A stretch of DNA of 64,000 bases from NCBI GenBank assembly GCA_036555725.1, contig DATBKU010000146.1, forward strand, positions 1-64,000, read 5' to 3'. This document shows, one piece after another, positions 50,964-60,150 of this stretch (positions are counted from its first letter, which is position 1; every line of letters begins with the position of its first letter). The notes under the pieces were generated by a model. It had not been told where the DNA came from and did no database searches. It saw nothing but the letters and a program-made list of their open reading frames with translations. Both the position numbers and the translations under genes were made by a program. Origin of the DNA: CALAED01 sp036555725. Its GTDB lineage: Bacteria > Actinomycetota > Actinomycetes > Streptosporangiales > Streptosporangiaceae.

Positions 50964-52303
50964 CACGCACCCCGGCGGCGGTAACGGACGACGCACGGCC
51001 GGGCCAGCTGGACGACCATCTTGGAGTGGTCGTTGCGGTAGCTGTCCGGTTCCTGGGCCGGCTCGAACTCCCAGTCGCGCAGCAGCACCGAGAAGATCGC
51101 CTTGAGTTGGATCATCGCGAAGTTGGCGCCGACGCAGCGGTGCCGGCCCGCGCCGAACGGCACCCACGTCCACCGGTTGACGAGGTCCTCCTCGCGCGGC
51201 TTCGCGTAGCGCGACGGGTCGAAGGCGTCCGGGTCGGGGAAGTCGACGGCGATCCGGTTGGACACCGCGAGGCTGCACCCGACCAGCGTGCCCGCCGGGA
51301 TCCGGTGGCCCAGCACCTCCTGATCGGACTTGGCCACGCGCAACAGCAGGATGAGCGGCGGGTGCAGCCGCAGCGCCTCCTTGACCGCCGACTCCAGCAG
51401 CGGGATCTCGCGCAGCGCCTGGAAGCTGACCTCGGACCCGTCCCGGTACAGCTCGTCCAGCTCGTCCACGACTCCGGCCAGCACGGGCGGGTGCCGGAGC
51501 AACTCGATCAGCGTCCACGCCGCCGTACCGGAGCTGGTGTGGTGCCCGGCGAACATCATCGAGATGAACATCCCGGTGATCTGATCGGCGGAGAACTTCT
51601 CGGTGCCGTCCGGCTCGCGGATCGACATCAGCACGTCGAGCAGGTCGCGTTCGTCGCGCGGCGGCCGGGGCAGCGCGGCCCGGTCGTGCATGATGCCCTG
51701 CACGAGCGCGACGAGCCTGGCCCGGGCCGCGTCGCGGCGCCGGAAGCTCTCGATGTCGGCGTACGGGTCGACGTAGGCGATGGCGTCGGTGCCGCGCTCC
51801 AGGTCGTGGTAGAGATCGGCGAACCGGGGGTCGAGCTGGTCGCGGAACCGCTTGCCGATCAGGCAGGCCGACGACGTGTAGATGGTCAGCTCGGCGAACC
51901 AGTCGAGCAGGTCGATCTCGCCCTCGTCGTCCCACGCGGCGACCATCCGGCGGACCTCGTCGGCGATCGTCGCCGCGTGCCCCTTGAGGAACGATCCCTT
52001 GAGCGCCTGGTTGTGCAGGGCCTCCCGGCGCTGCTCGGGCGTCGCGTCGAACACCACGCCCTCGCCGAAGATCGGGGTCATGAACGGGTAGGCCTCGGCC
52101 TGGTCGAGCTCTTCGTCGGGGGCGCGGAAGAAGTACTCGTTGGCCTCGGCGCCCGAAAGCAGCACGACGCGGCGGTCCGCCAGCCGGAAGGCCCCGACGT
52201 CGCCGCACTCGTCGCGGACCCGCCGCATGAGGGCGATCGGGTCGGTGCGCAGCTCGTCCAGATGGTCGGGGCCGCCCGAGACGAGGATGGCGTCACGGCT
52301 CAT
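50963..52303 (-). CDS. cyp51: Sterol 14-alpha-demethylase, CYP51
   Basis: 446 aa (mycobacterial CYP51 about 451). Hallmarks: substrate-loop YVDPYADIESFRRRDAARA (B'-like CYP51 signature), I-helix MMFAGHHTSSGTAAW, K-helix ALREIPLLESAVKEALRLHPP with ExxR, and haem motif FGAGRHRCVG with Cys390, then RNDHSKMVVQLARP. It demethylates C14 of lanosterol-like sterols at the cytosolic face without a membrane anchor. Sits with ferredoxin, SDR and P450. True substrate in this organism is unknown. Confidence 0.95.
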   Translation of the reverse strand: MSRDAILVSGGPDHLDELRTDPIALMRRVRDECGDVGAFRLADRRVVLLSGAEANEYFFRAPDEELDQAEAYPFMTPIFGEGVVFDATPEQRREALHNQALKGSFLKGHAATIADEVRRMVAAWDDEGEIDLLDWFAELTIYTSSACLIGKRFRDQLDPRFADLYHDLERGTDAIAYVDPYADIESFRRRDAARARLVALVQGIMHDRAALPRPPRDERDLLDVLMSIREPDGTEKFSADQITGMFISMMFAGHHTSSGTAAWTLIELLRHPPVLAGVVDELDELYRDGSEVSFQALREIPLLESAVKEALRLHPPLILLLRVAKSDQEVLGHRIPAGTLVGCSLAVSNRIAVDFPDPDAFDPSRYAKPREEDLVNRWTWVPFGAGRHRCVGANFAMIQLKAIFSVLLRDWEFEPAQEPDSYRNDHSKMVVQLARPCVVRYRRRGA

Positions 52304-53078
52304 TGTTCTTCACCTTCGCTTCCGGCTGGACCTCGACGAGGGTGAGGTGCGCGCCCCGGGGCGTCGACACGACCGTGTGGATCGCCGCGGCGACGTCCTC
52401 GGGCCGCAGGAAGTACGGGTGCCGGGCCAGGCCCCACGTGACCCATTCCGCCAGGACCTCGCCGGTCACCTCGGCGCTCCAGCTGGTGCCCATGCCCGTC
52501 GCCGTCGGTCCGGGCCGGACGATCGACGCCCGCACGCCGGTGCCCTCGAGCTCCATCTGCAGGGCACGGGCCATGCCCTCGATGCCGTTCTTGGCCGCCA
52601 CGTACGCCCCCATGCGCGTGCGCGGCGCCCGTACGACGTCGGACGAGACGAGCACGATGTCGCCGCGCCGGCGCTCGACCATGGCCGGCACGAGCCCGGA
52701 CACCAGCCGGTGCGCGCCGACGAGGTGCACCTGTACCTGGGCGAGGAAGTCCGCGGGGGAGAGCTCGTAGACGCGCGCCGAGTCGAGGTCGCCGGCTCCC
52801 GAGACGACGACCTCGATCGGGCCGAGCGCGCCTTCGGCCGCCGCGACGAAGGCGCCGACCGAGTCGCCGTCGGCAACGTCGAGCGGATGGGCGAGCGCCT
52901 CACCGCCGTCCTTGCGGATCCGCTCGGCCAGCTCCTCGCACCGGTCAACGCGCCGGGCGCCCAACGCGACCGGATGGCCCGCGGCGGCCAGCCGTACGGC
53001 GGTGGCGGCGCCGATGCCCGATGAGGCGCCGGTCACCACGGCGGGCCGGCGCTGGGGATGCGGCTCGAATCGGGGCAT
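52293..53078 (-). CDS. Short-chain dehydrogenase/reductase
   Basis: 261 aa: VTGASSGIGAATAVRLAAAG, SGAGDLDSARVYELS, SSDVVRAPRTRMGAYVAAKNG (Ser, Tyr-x3-Lys), PGPTATGMG. Dinucleotide ring: GARRVDR suggests NADP. Overlaps the cyp51 start by 11 bases and shares one base with the P450 stop upstream, so expression is coupled. Position corresponds to Rv0765c in the mycobacterial cluster. Confidence 0.9.
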   Translation of the reverse strand: MPRFEPHPQRRPAVVTGASSGIGAATAVRLAAAGHPVALGARRVDRCEELAERIRKDGGEALAHPLDVADGDSVGAFVAAAEGALGPIEVVVSGAGDLDSARVYELSPADFLAQVQVHLVGAHRLVSGLVPAMVERRRGDIVLVSSDVVRAPRTRMGAYVAAKNGIEGMARALQMELEGTGVRASIVRPGPTATGMGTSWSAEVTGEVLAEWVTWGLARHPYFLRPEDVAAAIHTVVSTPRGAHLTLVEVQPEAKVKNNEP

Positions 53079-54271
53079 CAGCGCACCTTCACTTGGATGG
53101 GGAGCCGGGCGAAGCCCCTGACGTTGACGGAGTGCACCCGTACGGCCTGGTCCGCGTCGATCTCGTACGACCCGACGCGGCGCACGAACTCGGTCAGCGC
53201 GATCCGCGCCTCCAGCCGGGCCAGGTTCGCGCCCAGGCAGAAGTGCCGGCCGCCGCCGAAGCTGATCAGCCGCGAGGTGTCGCGGTCCAGGTCGTACACG
53301 TCAGGATCGGGGAAGGCACGCGGGTCGCGGTTGGCCGAGCCGATGAGCAGCAGCAGCCGGTCCCCGGCGCGCATCGTCGTGCCGTACCGCGAGGTGTCCA
53401 CCGCGACCGTGCGGGCGAGCTGCTGGCTGGAGGTGTCGTAGCGGAGCGTCTCCTCGACCCAGTCGGTGATCCGGTCCGGATCGGTGAACGGCTTGGCCAG
53501 CTGCGCCGGGTTGCGGTGACCCCAGTAGAGCGCGTTGGCCAGCAGCTTCGTGGTGGTCTCGTTGCCGGCCACGACCATGAGGAAGAGGAAGGCGATGATC
53601 TCCTTGTCCTCCAGCCGGTCGCCGTCCGGCGTTTCGGCGCTCAGCAGCGCCGACGTGAGGTCGGTGCCCGGCCGGCGGCGGCGTTCGGCGACCATGTCCT
53701 GGTAGTAGCCGACGAGGGTGAGCGCCGCCTCCATGCCCGCGGGCGGGATGTCGTTGAGCCCCTCCTCGCGGTGCACGACCAGGTCGGCCAGCCGGCGCAC
53801 CTCGTCGCGATCGGCCGTGGGGACGCCCATCAGCTCCGAGATCACGTCCATGGGGAGCCGGCCGGCGAAGTCGGCGACGACGTCGAAGCTACCGGCGGCG
53901 AGGGCCGGGTCGAGGTGGCGGCGGGTCAGCCGGAGGATGTCGCCGGACAGTTCCTGGACCCGGCGCGGCGTGAAGCCCTTGGCGACGAGCGCCCGCATCC
54001 GGGTGTGGCCCGGGGGATCGAGGGCGAGGAACGACATCGTCCGGTGCGCCGCCGGCCCCCAGGCGCTCGGGTCGAGCGAGACGCCGTTGACGGAGGAGAA
54101 CCGCTCGTGGTCGCGGAACGCGCTCGTCACGTCGGCGTGCCGCGAGATCGCCCAGAAGTCGAGCTCGTCGTTCCGGTAGAGCGGCGCCTCCTCGCGCAGC
54201 CGGGCGTACGCCGGGTACGGGTCCTCGTGGACGGCGTAGTCGAACGGGTTGTACGCCGGGGCTGCCCGCAT
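53078..54271 (-). CDS. Cytochrome P450 (CYP123-like position)
   Basis: 397 aa. SFLALDPPGHTRMRALVAKGFTPRRV near 80-105, I-helix VVAGNETTTKLLANAL, ETLRYD ExxR, haem FGGGRHFCLG with Cys345. Class CYP124/125-like sequence type. Four bases after the tetR stop. Its place between tetR and SDR-cyp51 equals that of cyp123 (Rv0766c); the name is by position, not by identity. Confidence 0.9.
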   Translation of the reverse strand: MRAAPAYNPFDYAVHEDPYPAYARLREEAPLYRNDELDFWAISRHADVTSAFRDHERFSSVNGVSLDPSAWGPAAHRTMSFLALDPPGHTRMRALVAKGFTPRRVQELSGDILRLTRRHLDPALAAGSFDVVADFAGRLPMDVISELMGVPTADRDEVRRLADLVVHREEGLNDIPPAGMEAALTLVGYYQDMVAERRRRPGTDLTSALLSAETPDGDRLEDKEIIAFLFLMVVAGNETTTKLLANALYWGHRNPAQLAKPFTDPDRITDWVEETLRYDTSSQQLARTVAVDTSRYGTTMRAGDRLLLLIGSANRDPRAFPDPDVYDLDRDTSRLISFGGGRHFCLGANLARLEARIALTEFVRRVGSYEIDADQAVRVHSVNVRGFARLPIQVKVR

Positions 54272-54275
54272 CGGC

Positions 54276-54848
54276 CTACCTCACGATCAGATCGGCCACG
54301 TCGGCCAGCCGGTCGGCGATCTCGGCGTAGGAGGTGTGGCCCATACCGGCCTGGACCAGGGCGCCCGCGTAGGCGAACTCGAGGGCGTTCAGCATCGTGC
54401 CGTCGGCGGCGTCGCCCAAGGCGGCGCTGAGGCGGCGGCGGATCTCCAGGCCGATGCGCAGCCGCAGCTCTTGGACGTCGGGGTCGGTGCCGAGGATCGC
54501 CATCGTGCAGGCCGCCGCCAGCGCCGGCTCGTCCGACACCAGCAGGGCGATCTCGCGGAGCACGGCCACCACGCGGACCCGGGGCGGCTCGGCGGACGTC
54601 TGTACGTCCGGCAGCGCGCTTAGCCGGCGCCAGAAGATCTCGGTGACGAGGTGGTTCTTCGAGGCGAAGTAGGTGTACGCGGTGGCCGGCGCGACCCCGG
54701 CCCGTCTGGCCACGTTGCGCACGGTCAGGCCTTCGTAGCCGGTCTCGCGGACCTCGTCGACGGCGGCCTCGGTCAGCCGTCGCACGGTGTCGGCCTGCCG
54801 CTCGGTGAGACGGCGACGAGTCGGCTCGGTCGTCAATCTTCCGGACAC
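54276..54848 (-). CDS. TetR family regulator of the cyp51 cluster
   Basis: 190 aa, GTG 54848 without ribosome site and inside the operator. HTH: TVRRLTEAAVDEVRETGYEG, VRNVARRAGVAPATAYTYFASKNHLVTEIFW (about 22-70). Ligand domain about 80-190. First gene of the tetR-P450-SDR-cyp51-ferredoxin-SnoaL operon, so it controls itself; the same operator at 49461 puts the ALDH operon under it. Rv0767c-like. Confidence 0.88.
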   Translation of the reverse strand: MSGRLTTEPTRRRLTERQADTVRRLTEAAVDEVRETGYEGLTVRNVARRAGVAPATAYTYFASKNHLVTEIFWRRLSALPDVQTSAEPPRVRVVAVLREIALLVSDEPALAAACTMAILGTDPDVQELRLRIGLEIRRRLSAALGDAADGTMLNALEFAYAGALVQAGMGHTSYAEIADRLADVADLIVR

Positions 54849-54867
54849 ATGTCCAGACAGTAGTTCA
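54843..54867. promoter_or_regulatory. Shared TetR operator (site B) over the tetR start
   Basis: GGACA-CA-TGTCC followed by AGACAGTAGTTCA. GTG of tetR lies in the left arm, exactly as the ALDH GTG does at site A. TACTGT (minus, 54862-54857) is a -10 candidate 9 bases before the start, implying a leaderless mRNA. Confidence 0.7.
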
Positions 54868-54877
54868 GACTATTGAC

Positions 54878-56128
54878 TCACACAAGGCGATGGTCGAAGA
54901 CGCGCTGGGTCTTGCGCTCGCTGCGCGGGAGGGTGCCGCGCGGCACCAGGTCCACGTCGACGCGGATGCCGATCTTGTTGCGCAGCCGGTAGCGCAGCAG
55001 GTCGGCCAGACCGGGGCGCTCGTCGGTCTCGACGCGGATCGTGAGGTTCTCCCGGCCGGCGCCGTCGCGTTCGATGTGCGCCTGGAACTCCGAGCCCGCG
55101 CCGTCGACCTCGGCGAGCACGGTGTCGACCTGGGCCGGCAGGAAGATCACGCCGCGCACCTTGACCTGGTCGTCGGAGCGGCCCTCGATCCGGCCGATGC
55201 GCGGATACTGGCTGCCGCACGGGCACGGCTCGGCGTACAGGTACGACAGGTCGCGCGTGCGGTACCGGATCAGCGGGGTGGCCTGCTTGGTCAGGGTGGT
55301 GACCACCATCTCGCCGACCTCGCCGGGCGGCCGGGGTTCGAGCGTCTCGGGGTCGAGGATCTCGACGTGGAAGTGGTCGCTCCAGACGTGGATGCCGTCG
55401 TGGCGGTGGCATTCGACCCCGGCACCGGGCCCCCACAGCTCGGTCAGCCCGTACAGGTCATAGGTCTCGACGCCGAGCAGCGACTCGATCGTGCGGCGGG
55501 TGACCTGGCCCCACCGCTCCGACCCGGTGATGCACGTGTGGAGTGACAGCTCATCGCGCAGCCCGCGCTTGTCCACCAGCTCGGCGATGTACAGGGCGAA
55601 CGACGAGGTGCCGACCAGGACCGTGGTGCCGGCCTCCCGCATCATCTCCAGCTGCAGGTCGGTGTTGCCCGGGCCGGTGGGCACGGCCATCGCGCCCACG
55701 TCCTCGACCGCGGCCTGGAACCCGATGCCGGCCGTCCACATGCCGTACCCAACGGCGATCTGCACGCGATCCCGCTTGGTGACATTGACATAGTCGAAGC
55801 AGCGGGCGAACATCCGCGTCCAGTCCGTGACGTCCTGCCGGGTGTAGGCGCAGATCGTGCGGCGTCCGGTGGTGCCCGACGAGGAGTGGATCCGGGTGAT
55901 CCGCTCGGCGGGCACGGCCGCGTACTCCAGAAACGGTGTCTCGCGCAGCTCCTGCTTCGTGGTGAACGGCAGCCGCTGCAGGTCATCGGCCGTCGTGATC
56001 GTCTCCGGCCGGACGCCGGCCGCGTCGAGCTTGCCGCGCAGGAAGGCAGATCCCAATGCCGCACGCTCGACGGCCACTCGCAGCGCCGTGGCGTCGGGTC
56101 CCAGATCCCAGGCCATGCTCCATTGCAC
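54878..56128 (-). CDS. PaaK-like phenylacetate-CoA ligase family protein
   Basis: 416 aa (ATG 56128; ATG 56113 possible). AMP-binding loop HSSSGTTGRRTICAYT (about 81-96), TYDLYGLTELWGPG (about 232-245), RYRTRDLSYLYAEPCPCGSQYPRIGRIEGRSDDQVKVRG (about 302-340) and the C-terminal LRNKIGIRVDVDLVPRGTLPRSERKTQRV with the catalytic Lys. It activates an aryl or sterol-type acid as the CoA thioester. It is encoded between P450 and tetR, so acid products of side-chain oxidation are likely substrates. Confidence 0.9.
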   Translation of the reverse strand: MQWSMAWDLGPDATALRVAVERAALGSAFLRGKLDAAGVRPETITTADDLQRLPFTTKQELRETPFLEYAAVPAERITRIHSSSGTTGRRTICAYTRQDVTDWTRMFARCFDYVNVTKRDRVQIAVGYGMWTAGIGFQAAVEDVGAMAVPTGPGNTDLQLEMMREAGTTVLVGTSSFALYIAELVDKRGLRDELSLHTCITGSERWGQVTRRTIESLLGVETYDLYGLTELWGPGAGVECHRHDGIHVWSDHFHVEILDPETLEPRPPGEVGEMVVTTLTKQATPLIRYRTRDLSYLYAEPCPCGSQYPRIGRIEGRSDDQVKVRGVIFLPAQVDTVLAEVDGAGSEFQAHIERDGAGRENLTIRVETDERPGLADLLRYRLRNKIGIRVDVDLVPRGTLPRSERKTQRVFDHRLV

Positions 56129-56159
56129 CGCGCCGCGGTTTCACCAAGGCTTCACGCGT

Positions 56160-57407
56160 TCACCAAAGGTTGACGGGGAGCCGGGTGGGGCCGCGGAAGT
56201 CGAGGGTCGGCTGCCAGTCGATCGGCTCGTCCGCGAGCCGCAGCGTGGGGTAGCGGTCGAGCAGCCGCGCCAGGACGACCTCCATTTCGGTCCGGGCCAG
56301 CGCCGCGCCGAGACAGAAGTGCGCGCCATGGCCGAACGCGAGGTGCGGCGGCCCCGACCGGACGACGTCGAACCGGTCCGGATCGGCGTACACGCCGGGG
56401 TCGCGGTTGGCCGCGCCCAGCATGAGGATGACCGGGTCACCTTTGCGGAGGTCGAGCCCGCACAGCTCCCGGTCGCGATGGGCGACCCGGGCCGCGATCT
56501 GTACCGGGCTCTCGTACCGCAGCATCTCCTCGGCCGCGGCGCCCAGCAGCGACGGGTCGGCCCGCAGCGACTCCAGCTGCCGCGGATGGCGGAGCAGGCT
56601 CAGCACGCCGTTGCTGATCATGTTCGCCGCGGTCTCGTGCCCCGCCGTCATCAGGAACAGCGCGTTCGCCTGCAGTTCGGCGGCGGTGAGCCGCCGCCCG
56701 TCCTCGGTCGCCGTGATCATCGCGCCGAGCAGGTCGGTGGCCGTTGGGTCAGTGGCCGTTGGGTCGTCGTGTTCGGCCACCAGCCGGGCCATCAGCGCGC
56801 CCATCCGCCCGGCGCTCTGGGACGCGCGTTCCGCCACCTGCGGGGTGAGCGGCCCGGCGCCGACGACGTGCACCAGGTCCAGCGCCCACCCCTGGAAGGC
56901 GTCCCGGTCGGCGGCGGGGATGCCGAGCAGCGCGGCCACCACCATCGCGGGCAGCGGGTAACTGAGGCCGCGATGCAGGTCGGCGACGCCGTCCCGATCG
57001 ACCGGAAGCGCGTCCAGCAGCCGGTCGGTCAGCTCCTCGATGCGGGGCCGGGCCGCCGCCACCATGCGCGGCGTGAACGCCTGGATCAGCAGCCGCCGCA
57101 GCCGCCGGTGATCGGGCTGGTCCTGGAATACGACGATGTCGCGCAGCGTCCGCTCCAGCGTCGCCACCCGCGTCCGGTCCGGGCCGAGCGGCCGCAGGAT
57201 CGCCGCGACCCGGTCCGCGCTCAGCTCCCGGTCCTCCAGCGCCGCGCGTACGTCGACGTACCGGAACAAGACCCGCCCGCTCAGCCGCCCGGCGTCCGCC
57301 GCCGCTCGGACCTGGCGATAGATCCCGTACGGATCCGCGAGACCGGCCGGGCTCAGCAACCGGCGCAGCACCTCGCCGATCTGGACGCGGTCCGGCCGTA
57401 CCGTCAC
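56160..57407 (-). CDS. Cytochrome P450
   Basis: 415 aa. VVFQDQPDHRRLRRLLIQAF, I-helix LMTAGHETAANMISN, EEMLRYESP ExxR, haem FGHGAHFCLG with Cys365. General actinobacterial type near CYP105/107, unlike the sterol-type P450s downstream. A perfect 15-base tandem duplication at 56736-56765 encodes (D)PTATDPTATD in a loop. Begins 16 bases downstream of the lacI stop; 31 bases before the CoA ligase. Confidence 0.88.
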   Translation of the reverse strand: MTVRPDRVQIGEVLRRLLSPAGLADPYGIYRQVRAAADAGRLSGRVLFRYVDVRAALEDRELSADRVAAILRPLGPDRTRVATLERTLRDIVVFQDQPDHRRLRRLLIQAFTPRMVAAARPRIEELTDRLLDALPVDRDGVADLHRGLSYPLPAMVVAALLGIPAADRDAFQGWALDLVHVVGAGPLTPQVAERASQSAGRMGALMARLVAEHDDPTATDPTATDLLGAMITATEDGRRLTAAELQANALFLMTAGHETAANMISNGVLSLLRHPRQLESLRADPSLLGAAAEEMLRYESPVQIAARVAHRDRELCGLDLRKGDPVILMLGAANRDPGVYADPDRFDVVRSGPPHLAFGHGAHFCLGAALARTEMEVVLARLLDRYPTLRLADEPIDWQPTLDFRGPTRLPVNLW

Positions 57408-57423
57408 GTCAGCGGACCTCGAT

Positions 57424-58443
57424 TCAAGCGGACTCGCGCACGACCAGCTCGGTGGGCAGGATCAGGGCGGGCTCGATCTCTTCGCCGTTCGCCAGCCGCA
57501 GCAGCTGGCGGACCAGCTCCCGGCCGATGCGCAGGATCGGCTGCCGTACGGTGGTCAGCGGCGGTTCGGTGTAGCGCGCCATCTCGACGTCGTCGAACCC
57601 GATCACCGCGACGTCGTCGGGCACGCGCCGGCCGGCCTGGCGGAGCGTGCGCAGCGCCCCGTCGGCCATCAGGTCCGAGGCGACGAAGACGGCGTCGAGC
57701 TGCGGGTCGTCTTCGAGCAGCTGCCGCATCGCCAGCGCGCCGGACTCCCGGGTGAAATCGCCCTCGGCCACGATCGAGCGGCGGCGGGAGTCGCGCAGCT
57801 CCGCCCGGTACCCGGCGAGCCGCTCGATGCCGGCCACCATGTCCTGCGGCCCCGCGATAGTGGCGATCCGGCCGCACCCCTGATCGAGTAGGTGGCGGAC
57901 CGCCTTGGCCACCCCGCCGGCGTGATCGACGTCGATGTACGGCACGGTCTGGTGGCCCAGCGGGCGGCCGCTCGCCACCACCGGGATGCCCATCCGCGCC
58001 AGCGCGTGCGGCAGCGGGTCGGCGCCGTGCAGCGAGGCGAACATCACCCCGTCGACGTGGCCGCCCATCGCGTACCGCTCGATCCGGGCGTGACTCGTGG
58101 CCGACGACGCGAGCATGAGCACCAGCTGTTTGTCGGCCGCCTCCAGCTCCTGGCTCACCCCCCGGATCACGCCGGGGAAGAACTGGTCGTCGGAGAACAC
58201 CCGGCTGGCCCGTTCCGGGACGACCAGAGCGTAGGAGTCGGTGCGCTGGGTGACCAGGCTGCGGGCGGCGGGGTTCGGTACGTACCCCAGCTCCTGTACG
58301 GCGCGCAGCACCGTGTCGCGGATCCGCGGGTCGACGGTCGTCGAGCCGTTGACCACGCGGGAGACGGTGGCCCGCGAGACGCCGGCGCGCACCGCGACCT
58401 TCTCCAAGGTCGGCCGCTCCCGACCGGAGGATCGAAGGCTCAT
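57424..58443 (-). CDS. LacI family transcriptional regulator
   Basis: 339 aa from ATG 58443 (GGGGTGTGG upstream; ATG 58488 is an alternative). HTH: LEKVAVRAGVSRATVSRVVNGSTTVDPRIRDTVLRAVQELGYVPNPAARSL; periplasmic-binding-like core with SYALVVPERAS, FFPGVIRGVSQEL, GVMFASLHGADP and VIGFDDVEMARYTEPPLTTV. Divergent from the GH16 glucanase; the CG-centred palindrome between them is its probable site, induced by a glucan oligosaccharide. Confidence 0.92.
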   Translation of the reverse strand: MSLRSSGRERPTLEKVAVRAGVSRATVSRVVNGSTTVDPRIRDTVLRAVQELGYVPNPAARSLVTQRTDSYALVVPERASRVFSDDQFFPGVIRGVSQELEAADKQLVLMLASSATSHARIERYAMGGHVDGVMFASLHGADPLPHALARMGIPVVASGRPLGHQTVPYIDVDHAGGVAKAVRHLLDQGCGRIATIAGPQDMVAGIERLAGYRAELRDSRRRSIVAEGDFTRESGALAMRQLLEDDPQLDAVFVASDLMADGALRTLRQAGRRVPDDVAVIGFDDVEMARYTEPPLTTVRQPILRIGRELVRQLLRLANGEEIEPALILPTELVVRESA

Positions 58444-58579
58444 CCACACCCCTAGCAACGCGTCCCGTCCGCGCTCCGCCGTGTCCATTGTGCATTGTCG
58501 TGTGCATTGTCGCCGAGGGTCGGCGGCGCCGCCCCGGTAGTCGGCTATTGACAGCCGATGCCGAGCATTGTAAACGTGA

Positions 58580-58591
58580 GAGAGCGCTCTC
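58580..58591. promoter_or_regulatory. LacI operator 1, upstream of GH16
   Basis: GAGAGCGCTCTC, perfect palindrome with CG centre, embedded in GTGAGA...CTCAC. It lies 38 bases before the GH16 start and 137 bases before the lacI start. Confidence 0.75.
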
Positions 58592-58629
58592 ACAGCTCCC
58601 TGACACCCGCCTCTGGGAGGTCCGTCGCC

Positions 58630-60075
58630 ATGTTTCGTCGGGCAGTCGCAGCTCACTCATCGACGGCGGTGTCCCGCCGTCGCCGCCCCCGGATCGTCCA
58701 CCTGATCGCGGCCGTTGTGCTGGCTTTGGCCGCTCCGGCCGTCGTGATCAAATCTGTTGCCGCCGTACCTCCGCCGCCTTCGGGCTGGTCCCTGGCCTGG
58801 GGCGAGGACTTCAACGGCGCGGCCGGCACCGGTGTCAACACCGGCAACTGGCTCTATGACCTCGGCCACGGCTACCCCGGCGGCGCCGGCAACTGGGGCA
58901 CCGGCGAGATCGAGACCATGACCAACAGCACCAGCAACGTCCGGCAGGACGGCGCCGGTCACCTCGCCATCACCCCGATCCGCGACTCCGGCGGCAACTG
59001 GACATCGGGCCGGATCGAGACGCAGCGTACGGACTTCGCCGCGCCGGCCGGCGGCAGGCTGCGGGTCGAGGCGTCACTGCAGCAGCCGAACGTCAGTGGC
59101 GCCGCCGCGGCCGGGTACTGGCCGGCGTTTTGGATGATGGGCGCGGCGGCCCGTCCGGTCGGCGCCACGAACTGGCCGAGCATCGGCGAGATCGACCTCA
59201 TGGAGGACATCAACGGCCGCAGCTCGGAGTTCGGCACCTTGCACTGCGGTAATACCGCCGCCGGCGGGCCCTGCAACGAGACCACCGGCATCGGCAGCGG
59301 CGAACGGTCCTGTCCGGGCTGCCAGACCGGGTTCCACACGTATGCGATGGAGCTCGACCGGAGCGTTTCCCCGGAGCAGATCCGCTGGTACCTCGACGGC
59401 TCGAACTTCTTCACGGTGAACGCCAACCGGGTGGACGCCACGACCTGGAACAACGCCACCCACCACGGGTTCTTCATCATCCTCAACGTGGCGATGGGCG
59501 GCGGCTTCCCGGCGGCGTTCGGCGGCGGGCCGACCGGCGCGACCGTGTCGGGCGTGCCGATGCTGGTCGACTACGTCGCGGTCTACACGAGCGGCGGCGG
59601 GGGCACCACCACACCGCCGACGACACCCCCGACCACACCGCCGACCACGCCCCCGGGCGGCGGGGTCGGTGCCACCTCGACCATCCAGGCCGAGAACTTC
59701 AACGCGCAGTCCGGCGTGCAGACCGAGGCCTGCAGCGACACCGGCGGCGGCCGGAACATCGGCTGGCTGGCGAACGGCGACTGGGCCCAATACAACAACG
59801 TCAACTTCGGCAGCACGCCGTTGCGCCAGTTCAAGGCGAGGGTGGCGTCGGGCGCGGCGGGCGGTGTAAGCGGCCTCGTCGAGGTTCGGCTCGACAACGT
59901 CAACAACGCCCCGATCGGCAGCTTCGCACTCGGCAACACCGGCGGCTGGCAATCGTGGAGGACGGTGCCCGCGAACATCAGCGGTGTTACCGGCACCCAT
60001 ACAGTGTTCCTCCGGTTCACCAGCGGCCAGCCGGCCGACTTCGCCAACGTCAACTGGTTCACGTTCAGTCAGTAG
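58630..60075 (+). CDS. Secreted GH16 glucanase with CBM6
   Basis: 481 aa from ATG 58630, with GGGAGG upstream. Signal peptide to about 45 (HLIAAVVLALAAPAVVI, then AVPPPP). GH16 domain about 50-320; catalytic motif GEIDLMED with Glu187, Asp189, Glu192. Two Cys pairs (about 206-232). Pro/Thr linker 321-349 made of TTPP repeats, then CBM6 350-481 (IQAENFNAQSG, NIGWLANGDWAQYNNV, WFTFSQ). Endo-beta-1,3-glucanase (laminarinase) is most likely. LacI-controlled, inducible by glucan; operators on both sides. Confidence 0.93.
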   Translation: MFRRAVAAHSSTAVSRRRRPRIVHLIAAVVLALAAPAVVIKSVAAVPPPPSGWSLAWGEDFNGAAGTGVNTGNWLYDLGHGYPGGAGNWGTGEIETMTNSTSNVRQDGAGHLAITPIRDSGGNWTSGRIETQRTDFAAPAGGRLRVEASLQQPNVSGAAAAGYWPAFWMMGAAARPVGATNWPSIGEIDLMEDINGRSSEFGTLHCGNTAAGGPCNETTGIGSGERSCPGCQTGFHTYAMELDRSVSPEQIRWYLDGSNFFTVNANRVDATTWNNATHHGFFIILNVAMGGGFPAAFGGGPTGATVSGVPMLVDYVAVYTSGGGGTTTPPTTPPTTPPTTPPGGGVGATSTIQAENFNAQSGVQTEACSDTGGGRNIGWLANGDWAQYNNVNFGSTPLRQFKARVASGAAGGVSGLVEVRLDNVNNAPIGSFALGNTGGWQSWRTVPANISGVTGTHTVFLRFTSGQPADFANVNWFTFSQ

Positions 60076-60103
60076 CGGCACGCACGGCGGCCGCCGGGAG
60101 ACC

Positions 60104-60117
60104 AGAGAGCGCTCTCT
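60104..60117. promoter_or_regulatory. LacI operator 2, downstream of GH16
   Basis: AGAGAGCGCTCTCT, a perfect 14-bp palindrome 29 bases after the GH16 stop, sharing the core GAGAGCGCTCTC with operator 1. It could support looping by the LacI protein or act as a transcription end hairpin. Confidence 0.65.
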
Positions 60118-60150
60118 CACGGCGGCCGCACCCGGCCCCGATCAAGCGGC

